Part shown: positions 49,855 through 58,264 of the stretch, in pieces
Layout: every line of letters begins with the position of its first letter
How positions within the stretch are numbered: the first letter of the stretch is position 1
DNA from: DSVQ01 sp964484765
Lineage (GTDB): Bacteria; Planctomycetota; Planctomycetia; Planctomycetales; Planctomycetaceae
Direction of reading: 5' to 3'
NCBI GenBank assembly: GCA_964484765.1
Contig: CAZAGI010000026.1
Span: forward strand, 23,189 to 87,188
DNA: 64,000 nucleotides
Made by a program: the position numbers and the translations under genes
Notes under the pieces: model-generated
Told to the model about the DNA's origin: nothing
Seen by the model: the letters and a program-made list of their open reading frames with translations, nothing else
Database searches by the model: none

Positions 49855-51549
49855 TCAGGGGTTCGCCTCTGGCACTTTCGTGGCATCCGCGGGAGGCGCT
49901 GGCTCATTGTCCGGAGACACGGGCTTCAACACTTTCCGCAAGTCCTCCAGCATCCCTTCCGGCAGATCGAGCAGCACATCGCGCGTGTCCGCCGTGATTT
50001 CCAGCATTCCATCCTTGGCTGCCCCGGCCGCGGGATAGACCTTGGGGACCGGATAGAACCGCCTCGTTGCCTCCTGAATGTTCCCGCCCGGCGGTGGCTG
50101 AGTATTTCGAATCCAGTGAATCCAGACCTGATACGATCCCTCTGGGATAGCAAGAAAACGATCTTCTGCCGGCAAGTCCTGGAGTTGATAAGGCAAAGAG
50201 CCCGGCAATCCAATGAGTTGCGGGCGATGTCCAGGCGCAATTCGAGTATTGAAGGAATTGTAGGCGAACACCGCTCCGGTTACAGCATCACTACCCAGAA
50301 TCCAGCAATTGGGAAGTTTCATCGAATGCCACACTTCTTTCCCGTGGATTGAAGTTTGACGCATCAACTGAATGCGCAAAGAGATTTCAGCATCAATGAC
50401 ATCTTGAGGCAAAATTGGCGTGTGGATGTTGATGTAGGCATTTTTCGCAGTTTCAGGGCAATCAATCTGCTCCAAGCGTGTGCCTGGCTTCGCGGATGGG
50501 GAGACGACGAAGCGATGGTATGAATGCAACCCATCGGGAAACTCTACAACGATGCTGTATCGTCCTGGTTCCAGCAGTCTCCTCGAAGTTCCTTTCGTAT
50601 TCCCGGTGAAACGGATTTCGCCGTTCATTTCGGGAGTGACGACGTAACCGAACTTGTCGGTATTCGATTGCAAATTGGCTGTTTGCAAGCCATGCGAAGG
50701 GAAAGCCATTTCACTACCAAAGAAGCCACCCGAAGTTTGTGACATTCCCGGCGTCGTGCCCGGTTGCTGACTGATGGGCATCGGGGTCAACTGCTCTCCT
50801 TGCTCGGAGATAACACTAACGACACACCCGCTGGCCGGTTTCTTGTCAGTGCCTTCCATGGTGAGCCGGACAATTAATCCTGGTTCTTGAGGGGCTGATG
50901 TCTCGGTACCGGCTGGTGGGAGGCTGGTGCCTATCATCGGGCCTCCGCCGCCGTCGAGACCGGTTCCCATCATCGGCGCTGGTCCCGGCATTCCGGGCAT
51001 CATGCCTGGTCCTCCTCCGCCCATCGGCATATTGCCCCCACCACTGCCCGTCCCCATCATGCCGGGCATGCCCATCGAAGACATGCCGCTTCCTTCCGGA
51101 GTCGGCGGCGGGGCGGGCAGACGGGCGAGCATCTGTTCCAGCAGCATGCGGGTGCCCGCGGTCTGCGATTGCATCGTGTTGTAATTCGCCGTCATGAAGA
51201 CCACCTGGTTGTGCAGCGCCGCTTGTTGTTCGGCCATGCGGACGACGAAAAACAAGACCAGCAGACCGCCGACAATCTTCAACCCTTGCCAAACGCGCGC
51301 GAAACGACTGAGCATGATGCGTCCCCACAGAGCTTGAAACCAGAGTTGATAGGCAATCCGCCGCGGATCACCGAAACGGTCCAGCACGCGTTGCTGCGCG
51401 GTGCGTTCATCAGCAGTCTTGAGTAGCTCGCGGCGGTAGGCACACGCGAGGTGGTCCGCCAGTTCGTCGGCGATGTCCTGCCGCACCGACGGCGGTTCGT
51501 CATCCAGCGGCGCGGGCAAATCGGCAACGACGTCATTCGGAGGAATCAC
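49855..51549 (-). CDS. Membrane protein with permease-prefix-like N-terminus
   Basis: About 564 residues from the GTG at 51549, which has AGGAG upstream; the ATG frame from 51585 lacks a site. The N-terminal 70 residues (DDEPPSVRQDIADELADHLA, DRFGDPRRIAYQLW) look like the permease-prefix/HAAS helical domain often paired with PadR regulators. One membrane segment follows (LKIVGGLLVLFFVVRMA, about 90-106), then a Met/Gly-rich linker (about 150-220) and a beta-rich C-terminal half ending with DVLLDLPEGMLEDLRKV. No enzyme is evident. It lies 43 bases downstream of the padR-like gene and directly upstream of the retron candidate. Confidence 0.78.
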   Translation of the reverse strand: MIPPNDVVADLPAPLDDEPPSVRQDIADELADHLACAYRRELLKTADERTAQQRVLDRFGDPRRIAYQLWFQALWGRIMLSRFARVWQGLKIVGGLLVLFFVVRMAEQQAALHNQVVFMTANYNTMQSQTAGTRMLLEQMLARLPAPPPTPEGSGMSSMGMPGMMGTGSGGGNMPMGGGGPGMMPGMPGPAPMMGTGLDGGGGPMIGTSLPPAGTETSAPQEPGLIVRLTMEGTDKKPASGCVVSVISEQGEQLTPMPISQQPGTTPGMSQTSGGFFGSEMAFPSHGLQTANLQSNTDKFGYVVTPEMNGEIRFTGNTKGTSRRLLEPGRYSIVVEFPDGLHSYHRFVVSPSAKPGTRLEQIDCPETAKNAYINIHTPILPQDVIDAEISLRIQLMRQTSIHGKEVWHSMKLPNCWILGSDAVTGAVFAYNSFNTRIAPGHRPQLIGLPGSLPYQLQDLPAEDRFLAIPEGSYQVWIHWIRNTQPPPGGNIQEATRRFYPVPKVYPAAGAAKDGMLEITADTRDVLLDLPEGMLEDLRKVLKPVSPDNEPAPPADATKVPEANP

Positions 51550-51592
51550 GAAGGGACTCCTGAAGTGATGATGGAAACAAGGCAACCCCCGG

Positions 51593-51937
51593 TCATTGAC
51601 CGGGGGCTAAGATGTGGGCGCCGAGGACGCCGTTAACCCCTTGCGAAAAGGCTTTCCACGCGGCTTTTTTTGCGTCGAGGGACGTCTGGCCCTTCGCGCT
51701 GAGCTTGTAGTACTTGCGGCGGCGGCCATCGACTTCGTCCCAGAACGAGGTCAATAGCTTCTGCTGTTCAAGCCGATGCAGCGCGGGATACAGGCTGCCC
51801 TCTTTGAGATCGAAGTAGCCGCGCGAACGTTCGCCGACGGTCTGGGCGATCTCATACCCGTAGGTGGGGCCTTGGGCCACGACTTCGAGCATCAGCATCT
51901 CGACTGTGCCCCATAACAACCGTGAATCCATGTGCAT
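51593..51937 (-). CDS. PadR-family transcriptional regulator
   Basis: About 114 residues from the ATG at 51937 (MHMDSRLLWGTVEMLMLEVV; a second ATG is at 51931). The winged helix is visible in GPTYGYEIAQTVGERSRGYF, followed by the wing in KEGSLYPALHRLEQQKLLTS. PadR proteins dimerise and repress their own and adjacent genes. A strong promoter with an overlapping inverted repeat is upstream (51948-51996), and the HAAS-like membrane gene follows, a common PadR-target pairing. Confidence 0.93.
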   Translation of the reverse strand: MHMDSRLLWGTVEMLMLEVVAQGPTYGYEIAQTVGERSRGYFDLKEGSLYPALHRLEQQKLLTSFWDEVDGRRRKYYKLSAKGQTSLDAKKAAWKAFSQGVNGVLGAHILAPGQ

Positions 51938-51947
51938 GTCCCCTTGC

Positions 51948-51996
51948 CTTGGCCGTCTAGGTATTAAAGCATAGACGCCCAAGGTATGGGTGTCAA
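51948..51996 (-). promoter_or_regulatory. Promoter and probable PadR operator
   Basis: Minus strand: TTGACA (51991-51996), a 17-base spacer and TATGCT (51968-51973), a near-consensus sigma-70 promoter. Overlapping it is an imperfect 12-bp inverted repeat, CTTGGCCGTCTA (51948-51959) against TAGACGCCCAAG (51972-51983), 12 bases apart with one mismatch. PadR operators are inverted repeats at such promoters, so autoregulation is likely. Confidence 0.72.
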
Positions 51997-52002
51997 GAAA
52001 GA

Positions 52003-52110
52003 AATGAGGAATGCAGAATGAGGAATGTCGATTGCAGAACGGAGAACGAAGGCCACGAGCCGCGCCTTCTTTTTCCATTCGACATTCGGCCTTCCTCATT
52101 CGTCATTTCC
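52003..52110. repeat. Heptanucleotide array forming an imperfect palindrome
   Basis: The left arm (52003-52051) is seven 7-base units: AATGAGG, AATGCAG, AATGAGG, AATGTCG, ATTGCAG, AACGGAG, AACGAAG. The right arm (52076-52110) is five: CATTCGA, CATTCGG, CCTTCCT, CATTCGT, CATTTCC. The two are roughly reverse complementary, so the region can fold. It lies between the divergent padR-like and WD40 genes and is not coding. Confidence 0.75.
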
Positions 52111-52176
52111 TGAAGCTTGCCGGAATGCTACGCTATCGGTACCTGCCGTTTCTTCTTCCCGCCTGCGAGACTCGCC

Positions 52177-53175
52177 ATGCCTGCCGATCCCGCCCAAACG
52201 CATGTCGCAAAAACATTGAAACACGGTGCCCCGCTGGTGTCGTGCCGGATCGATCCCACGGGAACCTACGTGATTGCCGGCGGACAGGACAACAAACTGT
52301 CGCGGTTCACCTTGGCCGACGACAAGCGAGTGGAGTTAAGTGGCGGGCATGATAGCTGGGTACGGGGGATCGTGTTCTCGCCGAACGGCGACACGATGGT
52401 CACCGGCGGATATGACGGGCGGCTCGTCTGGTGGCCGATCACCGCCGAGCAACCCACGCCGCAGCGGACGATCGACGCGCACGCCGGTTGGATTCGGGCG
52501 ATCGCGTTGAGTCCCGACGGACAATTGCTGGCAACCGCTGGGAACGATCTCAAAGTTCGTGTCTGGCGATTCGCTGACGGCCAGCTCGTGAAAGAGTTTT
52601 CCGGTCACGAGCGGCACGTGTATCACGTCGTGTTTCATCCGGATGGCAAGCAGCTGCTCTCCGGTGATCTTGTCGCGAAGTTCTTCCACTGGAGCCTCGA
52701 TGCCGATGCCCCCGTGCGGCAGTTTGCGATCGCGAGCCTGTCGAAATTTGACCCCGGTTTCATGGCCGACTACGGCGGTCCGCACTCGATGACGATCACG
52801 CCGGATGGCAAACGCGTGCTCGCCGGTGGAATTACCAACGTCACCAATGCCTTCGCAGGTGTGGGCAACCCGATCATTGTCGCGATTGATTGGGACGCGG
52901 GGAAAGATGCGGTGACGCATCTGACCAAGGGCAAGATCAACGCCACGGCCTGGGGAGTGGCGATGCACCCGGAAGGCTTTGTGATCGGCGCGATCGGCGG
53001 TCAGGCCGGCGGGCATCTCTATTTCTGGAAGCCCGATCAGGCAGACGAATTTCACACGATCAATCTGGGCAATTCCGCGCGTGATTTGTCGCTGCATCCG
53101 GATGGTTTGCGCGTGGCCACCGCCCATTACGATGGGAATGTCCGGATCAGCCTGATGGCTCCCAAGCCCGCTTGA
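52177..53175 (+). CDS. WD40-repeat protein
   Basis: A 332-residue protein from the ATG at 52177 (MPADPAQTHVAKTLKHGAPL). About seven WD40-like blades: TYVIAGGQDNKLSRF, DTMVTGGYDGRLVWW, QLLATAGNDLKVRVW, KQLLSGDLVAKFFHW, and others through to VATAHYDGNVRIS. No signal peptide, so it is likely cytoplasmic, unlike the 26 kb homologue. It can act as a scaffold; no partner is apparent. Confidence 0.87.
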   Translation: MPADPAQTHVAKTLKHGAPLVSCRIDPTGTYVIAGGQDNKLSRFTLADDKRVELSGGHDSWVRGIVFSPNGDTMVTGGYDGRLVWWPITAEQPTPQRTIDAHAGWIRAIALSPDGQLLATAGNDLKVRVWRFADGQLVKEFSGHERHVYHVVFHPDGKQLLSGDLVAKFFHWSLDADAPVRQFAIASLSKFDPGFMADYGGPHSMTITPDGKRVLAGGITNVTNAFAGVGNPIIVAIDWDAGKDAVTHLTKGKINATAWGVAMHPEGFVIGAIGGQAGGHLYFWKPDQADEFHTINLGNSARDLSLHPDGLRVATAHYDGNVRISLMAPKPA

Positions 53176-53203
53176 GGAGCCTGGGTTCACGGGACATCAA
53201 TCA

Positions 53204-53794
53204 CTATTGCGGCGCGAGGAACGGACCAGCCGGTGTCGTCGGTGTTGCCGGGGGCGCGAAGCTGACCGGCGGAGCCGTGTCGATCGGCGTCGAATTGAAG
53301 ACGGGCGCGGGAGCCGGGATAACGTAAGACGCGGGCGGCATCACCGATGGCAACGGGTTCGCGAAACCGGCCGGCATCACTGTCGCGCGCGGTTGTCCGA
53401 ATCCCGGCTGCATGGTAGGCAACTGTGCGCCATTGCTGCGCGAGAGCTTCAGCATGGTGGCCTGGTCGTGATAACGATGCCAGAACTGTTGCGAGTACGG
53501 CATTGTGGGCGACATCCCCCAGCCGGCGGAAGTCTGTGACTGCGACAGCACGTCTTTGTAGTTGTAGGGACGGAAGAAGACGTGTCCACCGTAAGCCGGG
53601 ATGTCCTGGAAGTAGCCGTGGACCCAGTTCTGCTGGCTATCGAACGGATACCGTTGTTCGAACTGGCCTTCAAAGCCGTGCTGATTGTAAGCGTTCTGCA
53701 GAGGTGCCGCGTTTGGGGTTTCGGACGGGCTGGGAGTGCCCACCTGCAGCGCCAAACTCAACGCCACCGATACCAATTCGCCCGCCATGGCCAT
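53204..53794 (-). CDS. Exported hypothetical protein
   Basis: A 196-residue protein with a hydrophobic N-terminus (MAMAGELVSVALSLALQVGT) and a mature part rich in Tyr, Gln, Pro: QNWVHGYFQDIPAYGGHVFF in the middle and a Pro/Ala tail. No family recognised. It is divergent from the exported gene at 54106; the pair, the secretin and the lipoproteins form a group of envelope genes. Confidence 0.65.
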   Translation of the reverse strand: MAMAGELVSVALSLALQVGTPSPSETPNAAPLQNAYNQHGFEGQFEQRYPFDSQQNWVHGYFQDIPAYGGHVFFRPYNYKDVLSQSQTSAGWGMSPTMPYSQQFWHRYHDQATMLKLSRSNGAQLPTMQPGFGQPRATVMPAGFANPLPSVMPPASYVIPAPAPVFNSTPIDTAPPVSFAPPATPTTPAGPFLAPQ

Positions 53795-54105
53795 CCCCCC
53801 GGACGCAGTTTCTGCGATTTGTTGCGACGTCGTGCGACTCCAATGAGCGCATCCCCGGCGCAGCCGTCAGTTTGGTATCGACCTGAGCGGAGGCCGCGTT
53901 CCGCAATTCTGGCAAAAAAGTTGCGAAATCGCTGAGATGCCCATGCGCTTTCACCCGCAAACTGCCTGGTTGAAAATCATGCTGCCGGGAACACAGACGA
54001 GAAGGGACCTCCAGCCAGCGTGTAAGTTTGACCAAGGTTTGCTGCGAGTGGCATCGAAAGCTCTGTGAAACTGCGGTGCCCCTGCGGCTGAAGGATTGAA
54101 CAATC
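53795..54105. other. Divergent intergenic region
   Basis: A 311-base gap between two divergent exported-protein genes. It presumably holds two promoters, but no -35/-10 pair with good spacing stood out and no credible ORF is present. Confidence 0.4.
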
Positions 54106-54588
54106 ATGCAGAAGGCAATCAGGGTTGTAGCAGCGAGCCTCGGGCTCGGGGTAGTCGCGGCAGTGACGCCGACGATGGCACAGGATTATTTACCACCGGT
54201 TCCGTCTTTGGGGCAGGTGCCGGCCAGCCCGTCGTATACCCCTAATTTTGGAACGCCGTATTCGCAACCGTCGATCTCCGGCGGATATGCGGCCGGATCA
54301 CAGTATCGTCCAGGCTATACCGCGACCGGAGCTGGTCCGGGAGCGGGTGTTGGGCCCTATTGGGCACCAGGGGGTTATGAGCCGCGGATCGGCTCGCCGT
54401 ATTACTACCACGATCCGAACGGCGGGCAGTTCGTGGTGACGGGGAACCCGTACTACGATCACTACGGTCCCGGCTTCCACCGCGAGCAGTTGCACGGACA
54501 CTATCGGTTTCCGTACTACAACTACCGGGCACCGTGGTATTACCCAGGCCGTGCGGTTTATAACCGCGACACCAATCTGCCCTGGTAA
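54106..54588 (+). CDS. Exported Tyr/Gly/Pro-rich protein
   Basis: A 160-residue protein with a clear signal peptide (MQKAIRVVAASLGLGVVAAV, cleaved near TMAQ). The mature part is rich in Tyr, Gly and Pro (YYYHDPNGGQFVVTGNPYYD, YYNYRAPWYYPGRAVYNRD), low complexity and probably extended or surface-associated. No family recognised. It is likely secreted; its neighbours are a hairpin-rich region and the secretin gene. Confidence 0.7.
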   Translation: MQKAIRVVAASLGLGVVAAVTPTMAQDYLPPVPSLGQVPASPSYTPNFGTPYSQPSISGGYAAGSQYRPGYTATGAGPGAGVGPYWAPGGYEPRIGSPYYYHDPNGGQFVVTGNPYYDHYGPGFHREQLHGHYRFPYYNYRAPWYYPGRAVYNRDTNLPW

Positions 54589-54612
54589 AGCATGTGAAGG
54601 TGACGGTTTACG

Positions 54613-54950
54613 TTGTATCCCTCCTTGCCAATCAAGCGAGGGATGCATGGGTGATCCGTCCACCATCCGCACGTCATGGAAGCTGCCGGAGCGACGATGT
54701 CCGGCAGTCTTTGCCGGTCAACGGCGGAGACTTGGCAAGCTTTGACGGCGGTGCGGTAGATACCGCATCTGCGCTTTCTGAGGCGCAGAATTGGGATGGA
54801 CCCACCGGATTCGGTGTTCCGATAACCGATGCGGAGTGTCTGCGGATTCCGCTTGCGCACGGACATTGAGTGCGTAGCGGCAAAATGTTCGAGACATTCC
54901 CGGCACAGCGAGAGTGCCAGGCGGGGGCATGAGGACTATGCCCCCGTTTT
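54613..54950 (+). ncRNA. Hairpin-rich intergenic RNA candidate with terminator
   Basis: Between the exported gene and the secretin gene lie four good hairpins in a row: 54617-54644 (11 bp with one bulge), 54683-54707 (8 bp), 54752-54767 (6-7 bp) and 54768-54789 (7 bp), and then a terminator-like stem at 54922-54946 with TTTT. A frame open from 54594 to 54869 does not look coding. It could be a leader, an attenuator or a separate small RNA; no known family was recognised. Confidence 0.45.
54922..54950 (+). terminator. Rho-independent terminator before the secretin gene
   Basis: CGGGGGCAT (54922-54930), a 7-base loop and ATGCCCCCG (54938-54946) form a perfect 9-bp stem followed by TTTT. It sits 77 bases before the chosen secretin start, so it could attenuate transcription into it. 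Confidence 0.75.
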
Positions 54951-55026
54951 GGCAAGTGTTTTTGCACAATCGAAGCTGCGCTGGGCCAGGTGCGCTCGAC
55001 CGATGGATCGTGAGGAGCCCCTTCGA

Positions 55027-57141
55027 ATGGTGCCAACTGTAGGTTGCCTGCCGCGCTGCCGTTTCGCAGCAGTCATGACTGGCGGGATGACGCGCAGCGT
55101 CTTGATGGGACTGCTCATTGCAGGAAATATGGCTGTAATTGGGTGGACGCAGTCCACACCGATGGGACAACCGGGACAACCCCACTATCCCCAGGCCACA
55201 CAAGGGAATTGGACTCCGCAAGCGAGTTTTGGCCCGGCTTCTTCCGCTCCGGTGATGGTCCCGCCGTCGATGGTTGCTCCGGCCATCGGCCATGTGATGG
55301 ACTCGCCGATTCACCGCACGCATCCGGTCAGCCTGATTCAGCCGGTGCAAAACACCGCAGAGTCGGCACGGATGATGCATGAACTGATCGAATCGATGCC
55401 GAAGCATCAGGACGAACTCGAACTGATCGAGCGCCGTAGTCAGTTGATGATCACTCGGGCCAACTTGGTCCGCTATGCCATCGCCGACCCTTCCATTCTC
55501 GACCTGATTCAATTCTCCCCCAAAGAATTTGCGCTGCTCGGCGGAAACCGCGGATCGACGACGCTGCATTTGTGGTTCGAGGGACACAACGAACCGGTGA
55601 TCTATCTCGTGAAGACCATTCGCGATCCGGATCTCGACAATCAGCGCCGCATCGACTACGGCCGCCTCGAAGCCAAGATCAATCGGCTGTACCCCAACAG
55701 CCAAGTTTTCCTGATCCCGATGTCGTACAAGATCATCGTTCGCGGTCAGGCCCGCAATCAGGAGGAGGCGGCCCATATTATCGCGATGATTCGCGGTGAA
55801 GTGATCAGCCAGGACGGCGGGTTGTTTGGGCCACAGTACACCGGAGTTGGTGGCTTCGGCGGGTTCGGGGCCGGCGGCAGCGGACTCGATTTCCTCTACG
55901 GCAACGGTGCCGGCAGCTTCGGTTCCAGTTTCATCATCAACGAACTCCGCATTCCCGGCGAATTCCAGATCAACTTGCGTGTGCGGCTGGCGGAACTGAA
56001 CCGTTCACAGGCGCGCAACATGGGGATCGATTGGAGTGTGTTTTTCAACGATAGTCGGCATCTCATTACCGCCACGACAGGGGCGGTGCCTGGAGCGACA
56101 CTCGGCGGCGTGTTCGAGAACGGGGAAATCGGCATCTTTCTGAACTGGCTGGCTTCGAATGGAACGGCCAAGATTCTCGTGGAACCGCAACTGACAGTCA
56201 TCAGCGGACGTTCGGCCCGATTGCTGGCCGGGGGTGAATTCGCTGTCCCGACCACGATTGGCGTCGGTGGCGCGACCGCGGCTACCACCTCGTTCCGCGG
56301 CTATGGAACCTCATTGCAGGTCACCCCGACGGTGGAAGACCGAGACATGATCCGCATCTTCACCCTCGCCGAATACAGCGACCTGGACACTGCGAACGCC
56401 GTCGGCGGTATTCCCGGCACACAGTCCCGCCGGATTGAAACCGTCGTCGAAATGCGAGAAGGCCAAACACTGGCGCTCGCCGGATTGTTGTCGCACAAGA
56501 CATTGACCGTGCAAACGCGAATTCCGTTCCTCGGCGACATTCCTAAAATCGGGCCGCTGCTCTTCTCGTCCAAACATTCCTCGCAGGAAGAGAACGAACT
56601 GCTGATTCTGATCACCCCGGAAATTGTGCGGCCGATGGATGCCCACGAAGTGCCGCCCGACCCGGGCTTCGAAGTCACCTATCCCATGGATCACGAATTC
56701 TACAAGTACAATATGACCGAGGGGATGCCCGACCCCACTCACAATCAGCTTCCGCCTTACGGCAGCGGCAGTGTGGGGACCAACGTCGGTTATCAGCACT
56801 TCAATCCGGGTCCGGCGAACTCGATGTACTCGCCGCAGCCGACGAATCCGAACGGGACGGGCTTCTCGTCGCCGACGCCAATGCCCGGCGGGATGCCTTC
56901 CGGCCCCGCCACTGCCGTGCCGACGGGGCCCGCACAACCAGTGCCACAACGGCGGCCACCAATTAACTCCGGGGCGATGATGCCCGACGCGGGACCAAAC
57001 GGTGCGGCACAGGCCGGTTACACCCAACCGACTCGTCCGTCCCAAACGATTGTGCCGACCAACGGCACCTCAAACCGGCAGCCGATGAGTCGAAACACAA
57101 CGCGGGCCTACCGTGATCAGGGCGGATCGAACCGATACTAG
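55027..57141 (+). CDS. Secretin (type II/III, CpaC/RcpA-like)
   Basis: About 704 residues from the ATG at 55027, chosen because GAGGAG lies about 9 bases upstream; ATGs at 55075 and 55087 are alternatives and all give a signal peptide. An N-terminal BON/N-domain region covers LDLIQFSPKEFALLGGNRGS and DYGRLEAKINRLYPNSQVFL. The secretin core is IPGEFQINLRVRLAELNRSQ, AKILVEPQLTVISGRSARLL and EMREGQTLALAGLLS, with a C-terminal PFLGDIPKIGPLLFSSKHS. Secretins form outer-membrane pores for pili or type II secretion. The last 130 residues are Pro/Gly/Asn rich, beyond the conserved end. No Tad ATPase genes are in the window. Confidence 0.9.
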   Translation: MVPTVGCLPRCRFAAVMTGGMTRSVLMGLLIAGNMAVIGWTQSTPMGQPGQPHYPQATQGNWTPQASFGPASSAPVMVPPSMVAPAIGHVMDSPIHRTHPVSLIQPVQNTAESARMMHELIESMPKHQDELELIERRSQLMITRANLVRYAIADPSILDLIQFSPKEFALLGGNRGSTTLHLWFEGHNEPVIYLVKTIRDPDLDNQRRIDYGRLEAKINRLYPNSQVFLIPMSYKIIVRGQARNQEEAAHIIAMIRGEVISQDGGLFGPQYTGVGGFGGFGAGGSGLDFLYGNGAGSFGSSFIINELRIPGEFQINLRVRLAELNRSQARNMGIDWSVFFNDSRHLITATTGAVPGATLGGVFENGEIGIFLNWLASNGTAKILVEPQLTVISGRSARLLAGGEFAVPTTIGVGGATAATTSFRGYGTSLQVTPTVEDRDMIRIFTLAEYSDLDTANAVGGIPGTQSRRIETVVEMREGQTLALAGLLSHKTLTVQTRIPFLGDIPKIGPLLFSSKHSSQEENELLILITPEIVRPMDAHEVPPDPGFEVTYPMDHEFYKYNMTEGMPDPTHNQLPPYGSGSVGTNVGYQHFNPGPANSMYSPQPTNPNGTGFSSPTPMPGGMPSGPATAVPTGPAQPVPQRRPPINSGAMMPDAGPNGAAQAGYTQPTRPSQTIVPTNGTSNRQPMSRNTTRAYRDQGGSNRY

Positions 57142-57246
57142 TTCCGAGAAGCCGCGCATCACGCCGGGGGGCGATGCCGTCGAGAGAGAATGCTCAACAT
57201 CGCGAACAATGCGACCCATTGGCGCGGTGTGAAACAGGGGGACAGG

Positions 57247-58176
57247 ATGTTCCGGAACACTCAGCTTGGGCTGGCTTTCAGCCTGATGATCGCGGCCGTT
57301 CTTTCGGCCACCGGTTGTGCCACGACGTCGATGTGGGGCAAAGGCGGCTGCAGCTCGTGTGACAGCGGCAGTTGCTCAACCGGCGGCTGCTCCGACGGTT
57401 CGTGCGGCAGCGGTTGCGGCGACAAGTCCTGCGGGATCAAGAATCGATTCCCGAAGTTTGGCAAGTCGTCCCAGTGTGAGAGCTGCGGAACCGATTGCGG
57501 TTCCGGCTGCAACGAAGGCGGGAAGAAGTTCAAACTCGGCAAGTCGTCTCAATGTGAGAGCTGCGGAACCGATTGTGGATCCGGTTGCGACGAAGGCGGG
57601 AAGAAGTTCAAACTCGGCAAGTGCTCGAAATGCTGCGGTGGCTGTTGTTCTCACAGGTCGCTGGCGATTCCGGATGAATACCCGGTGGGTGCTGTGGAAC
57701 GCGCTCACTTCCATCAGATGCAGACCAACGGCGAAGCGGCCGACTTCATTTTGCATCGCAAGGATTTTGTCCTCTCGTCAGCAGAACTGTCGCCGGACGG
57801 GAAAGACAAAATACTGGAGATCGCGGCGCGGATGCGGAGTGCGCCGTTCCCCGTGCTGATCGAACGGTCGGAAAACAATTCCGATCCGGAACTGGATGCC
57901 CATCGTCGGGCACTGGTGGCGCAGATTTTGACCGACTGCGGGAACCCGGACGCGAATAACCGGACATTTGTCTCGCCGGCTTACGGCCTCGGCAAGCACG
58001 GCCTGGATGGCTCGCCCGAGTTCTACCAACACCTCTACCAAGGCTATAACAACGGCTTTGGTGGTGGCGCGTCTGGTGGGGGTGCGGGCGGTGGTGGCGG
58101 TGGCGGGGGTGGTGGCTTCGGCGGCGGTGGTGGTGGTGGCGGGGGTGGCTTCGGCGGCGCTGCTTTCGGAATCTGA
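57247..58176 (+). CDS. Lipoprotein with Cys-rich repeats and poly-Gly tail
   Basis: About 309 residues from the ATG at 57247, giving a lipoprotein signal with lipobox LSATGC. Residues 30-135 are cysteine-rich and include two 26-residue tandem repeats encoded by 57460-57615. Residues 165-260 resemble a small OmpA-like or SpoVT-type alpha/beta module (DFVLSSAELSPDGKDKILEI, RSENNSDPELDAHRRALVAQ), in which RRALVAQ fits an OmpA-family peptidoglycan-binding element. The tail is nearly pure glycine with Phe. It could link the envelope to the secretin next door; this is inference. Confidence 0.72.
   Translation: MFRNTQLGLAFSLMIAAVLSATGCATTSMWGKGGCSSCDSGSCSTGGCSDGSCGSGCGDKSCGIKNRFPKFGKSSQCESCGTDCGSGCNEGGKKFKLGKSSQCESCGTDCGSGCDEGGKKFKLGKCSKCCGGCCSHRSLAIPDEYPVGAVERAHFHQMQTNGEAADFILHRKDFVLSSAELSPDGKDKILEIAARMRSAPFPVLIERSENNSDPELDAHRRALVAQILTDCGNPDANNRTFVSPAYGLGKHGLDGSPEFYQHLYQGYNNGFGGGASGGGAGGGGGGGGGGFGGGGGGGGGGFGGAAFGI
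57460..57615 (+). repeat. Two tandem 78-bp coding repeats
   Basis: Two 78-base units (57460-57537, 57538-57615) encode nearly identical 26-residue Cys-rich modules beginning GKSSQCESCGTDCGSG in both; a third partial unit begins at 57616. Few silent changes separate them, so the duplication looks recent or is homogenised. Confidence 0.9.
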
Positions 58177-58210
58177 TCGCTGACGACTCACATCACGATC
58201 AAAAACAAAA

Positions 58211-58239
58211 GCCCAGGGGAAGTTCTCCCTGGGCTTTTT
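58211..58239. terminator. Bidirectional terminator between convergent genes
   Basis: GCCCAGGG and CCCTGGGC pair as an 8-bp stem with a TTTTT run at 58235-58239 on the plus strand; on the minus strand it is followed by TTTTGTTTTT. It lies between the converging lipoprotein and TPR genes. Confidence 0.85.
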
Positions 58240-58264
58240 CGTTGAGTCACATTCTGCTGTGCGT

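Noticed and set aside
54594..54869. 91-codon frame in the hairpin-rich region
   Set aside because: Begins at GTG 5 bases after the previous stop, has no family resemblance and is made of hairpin sequence; treated as RNA.
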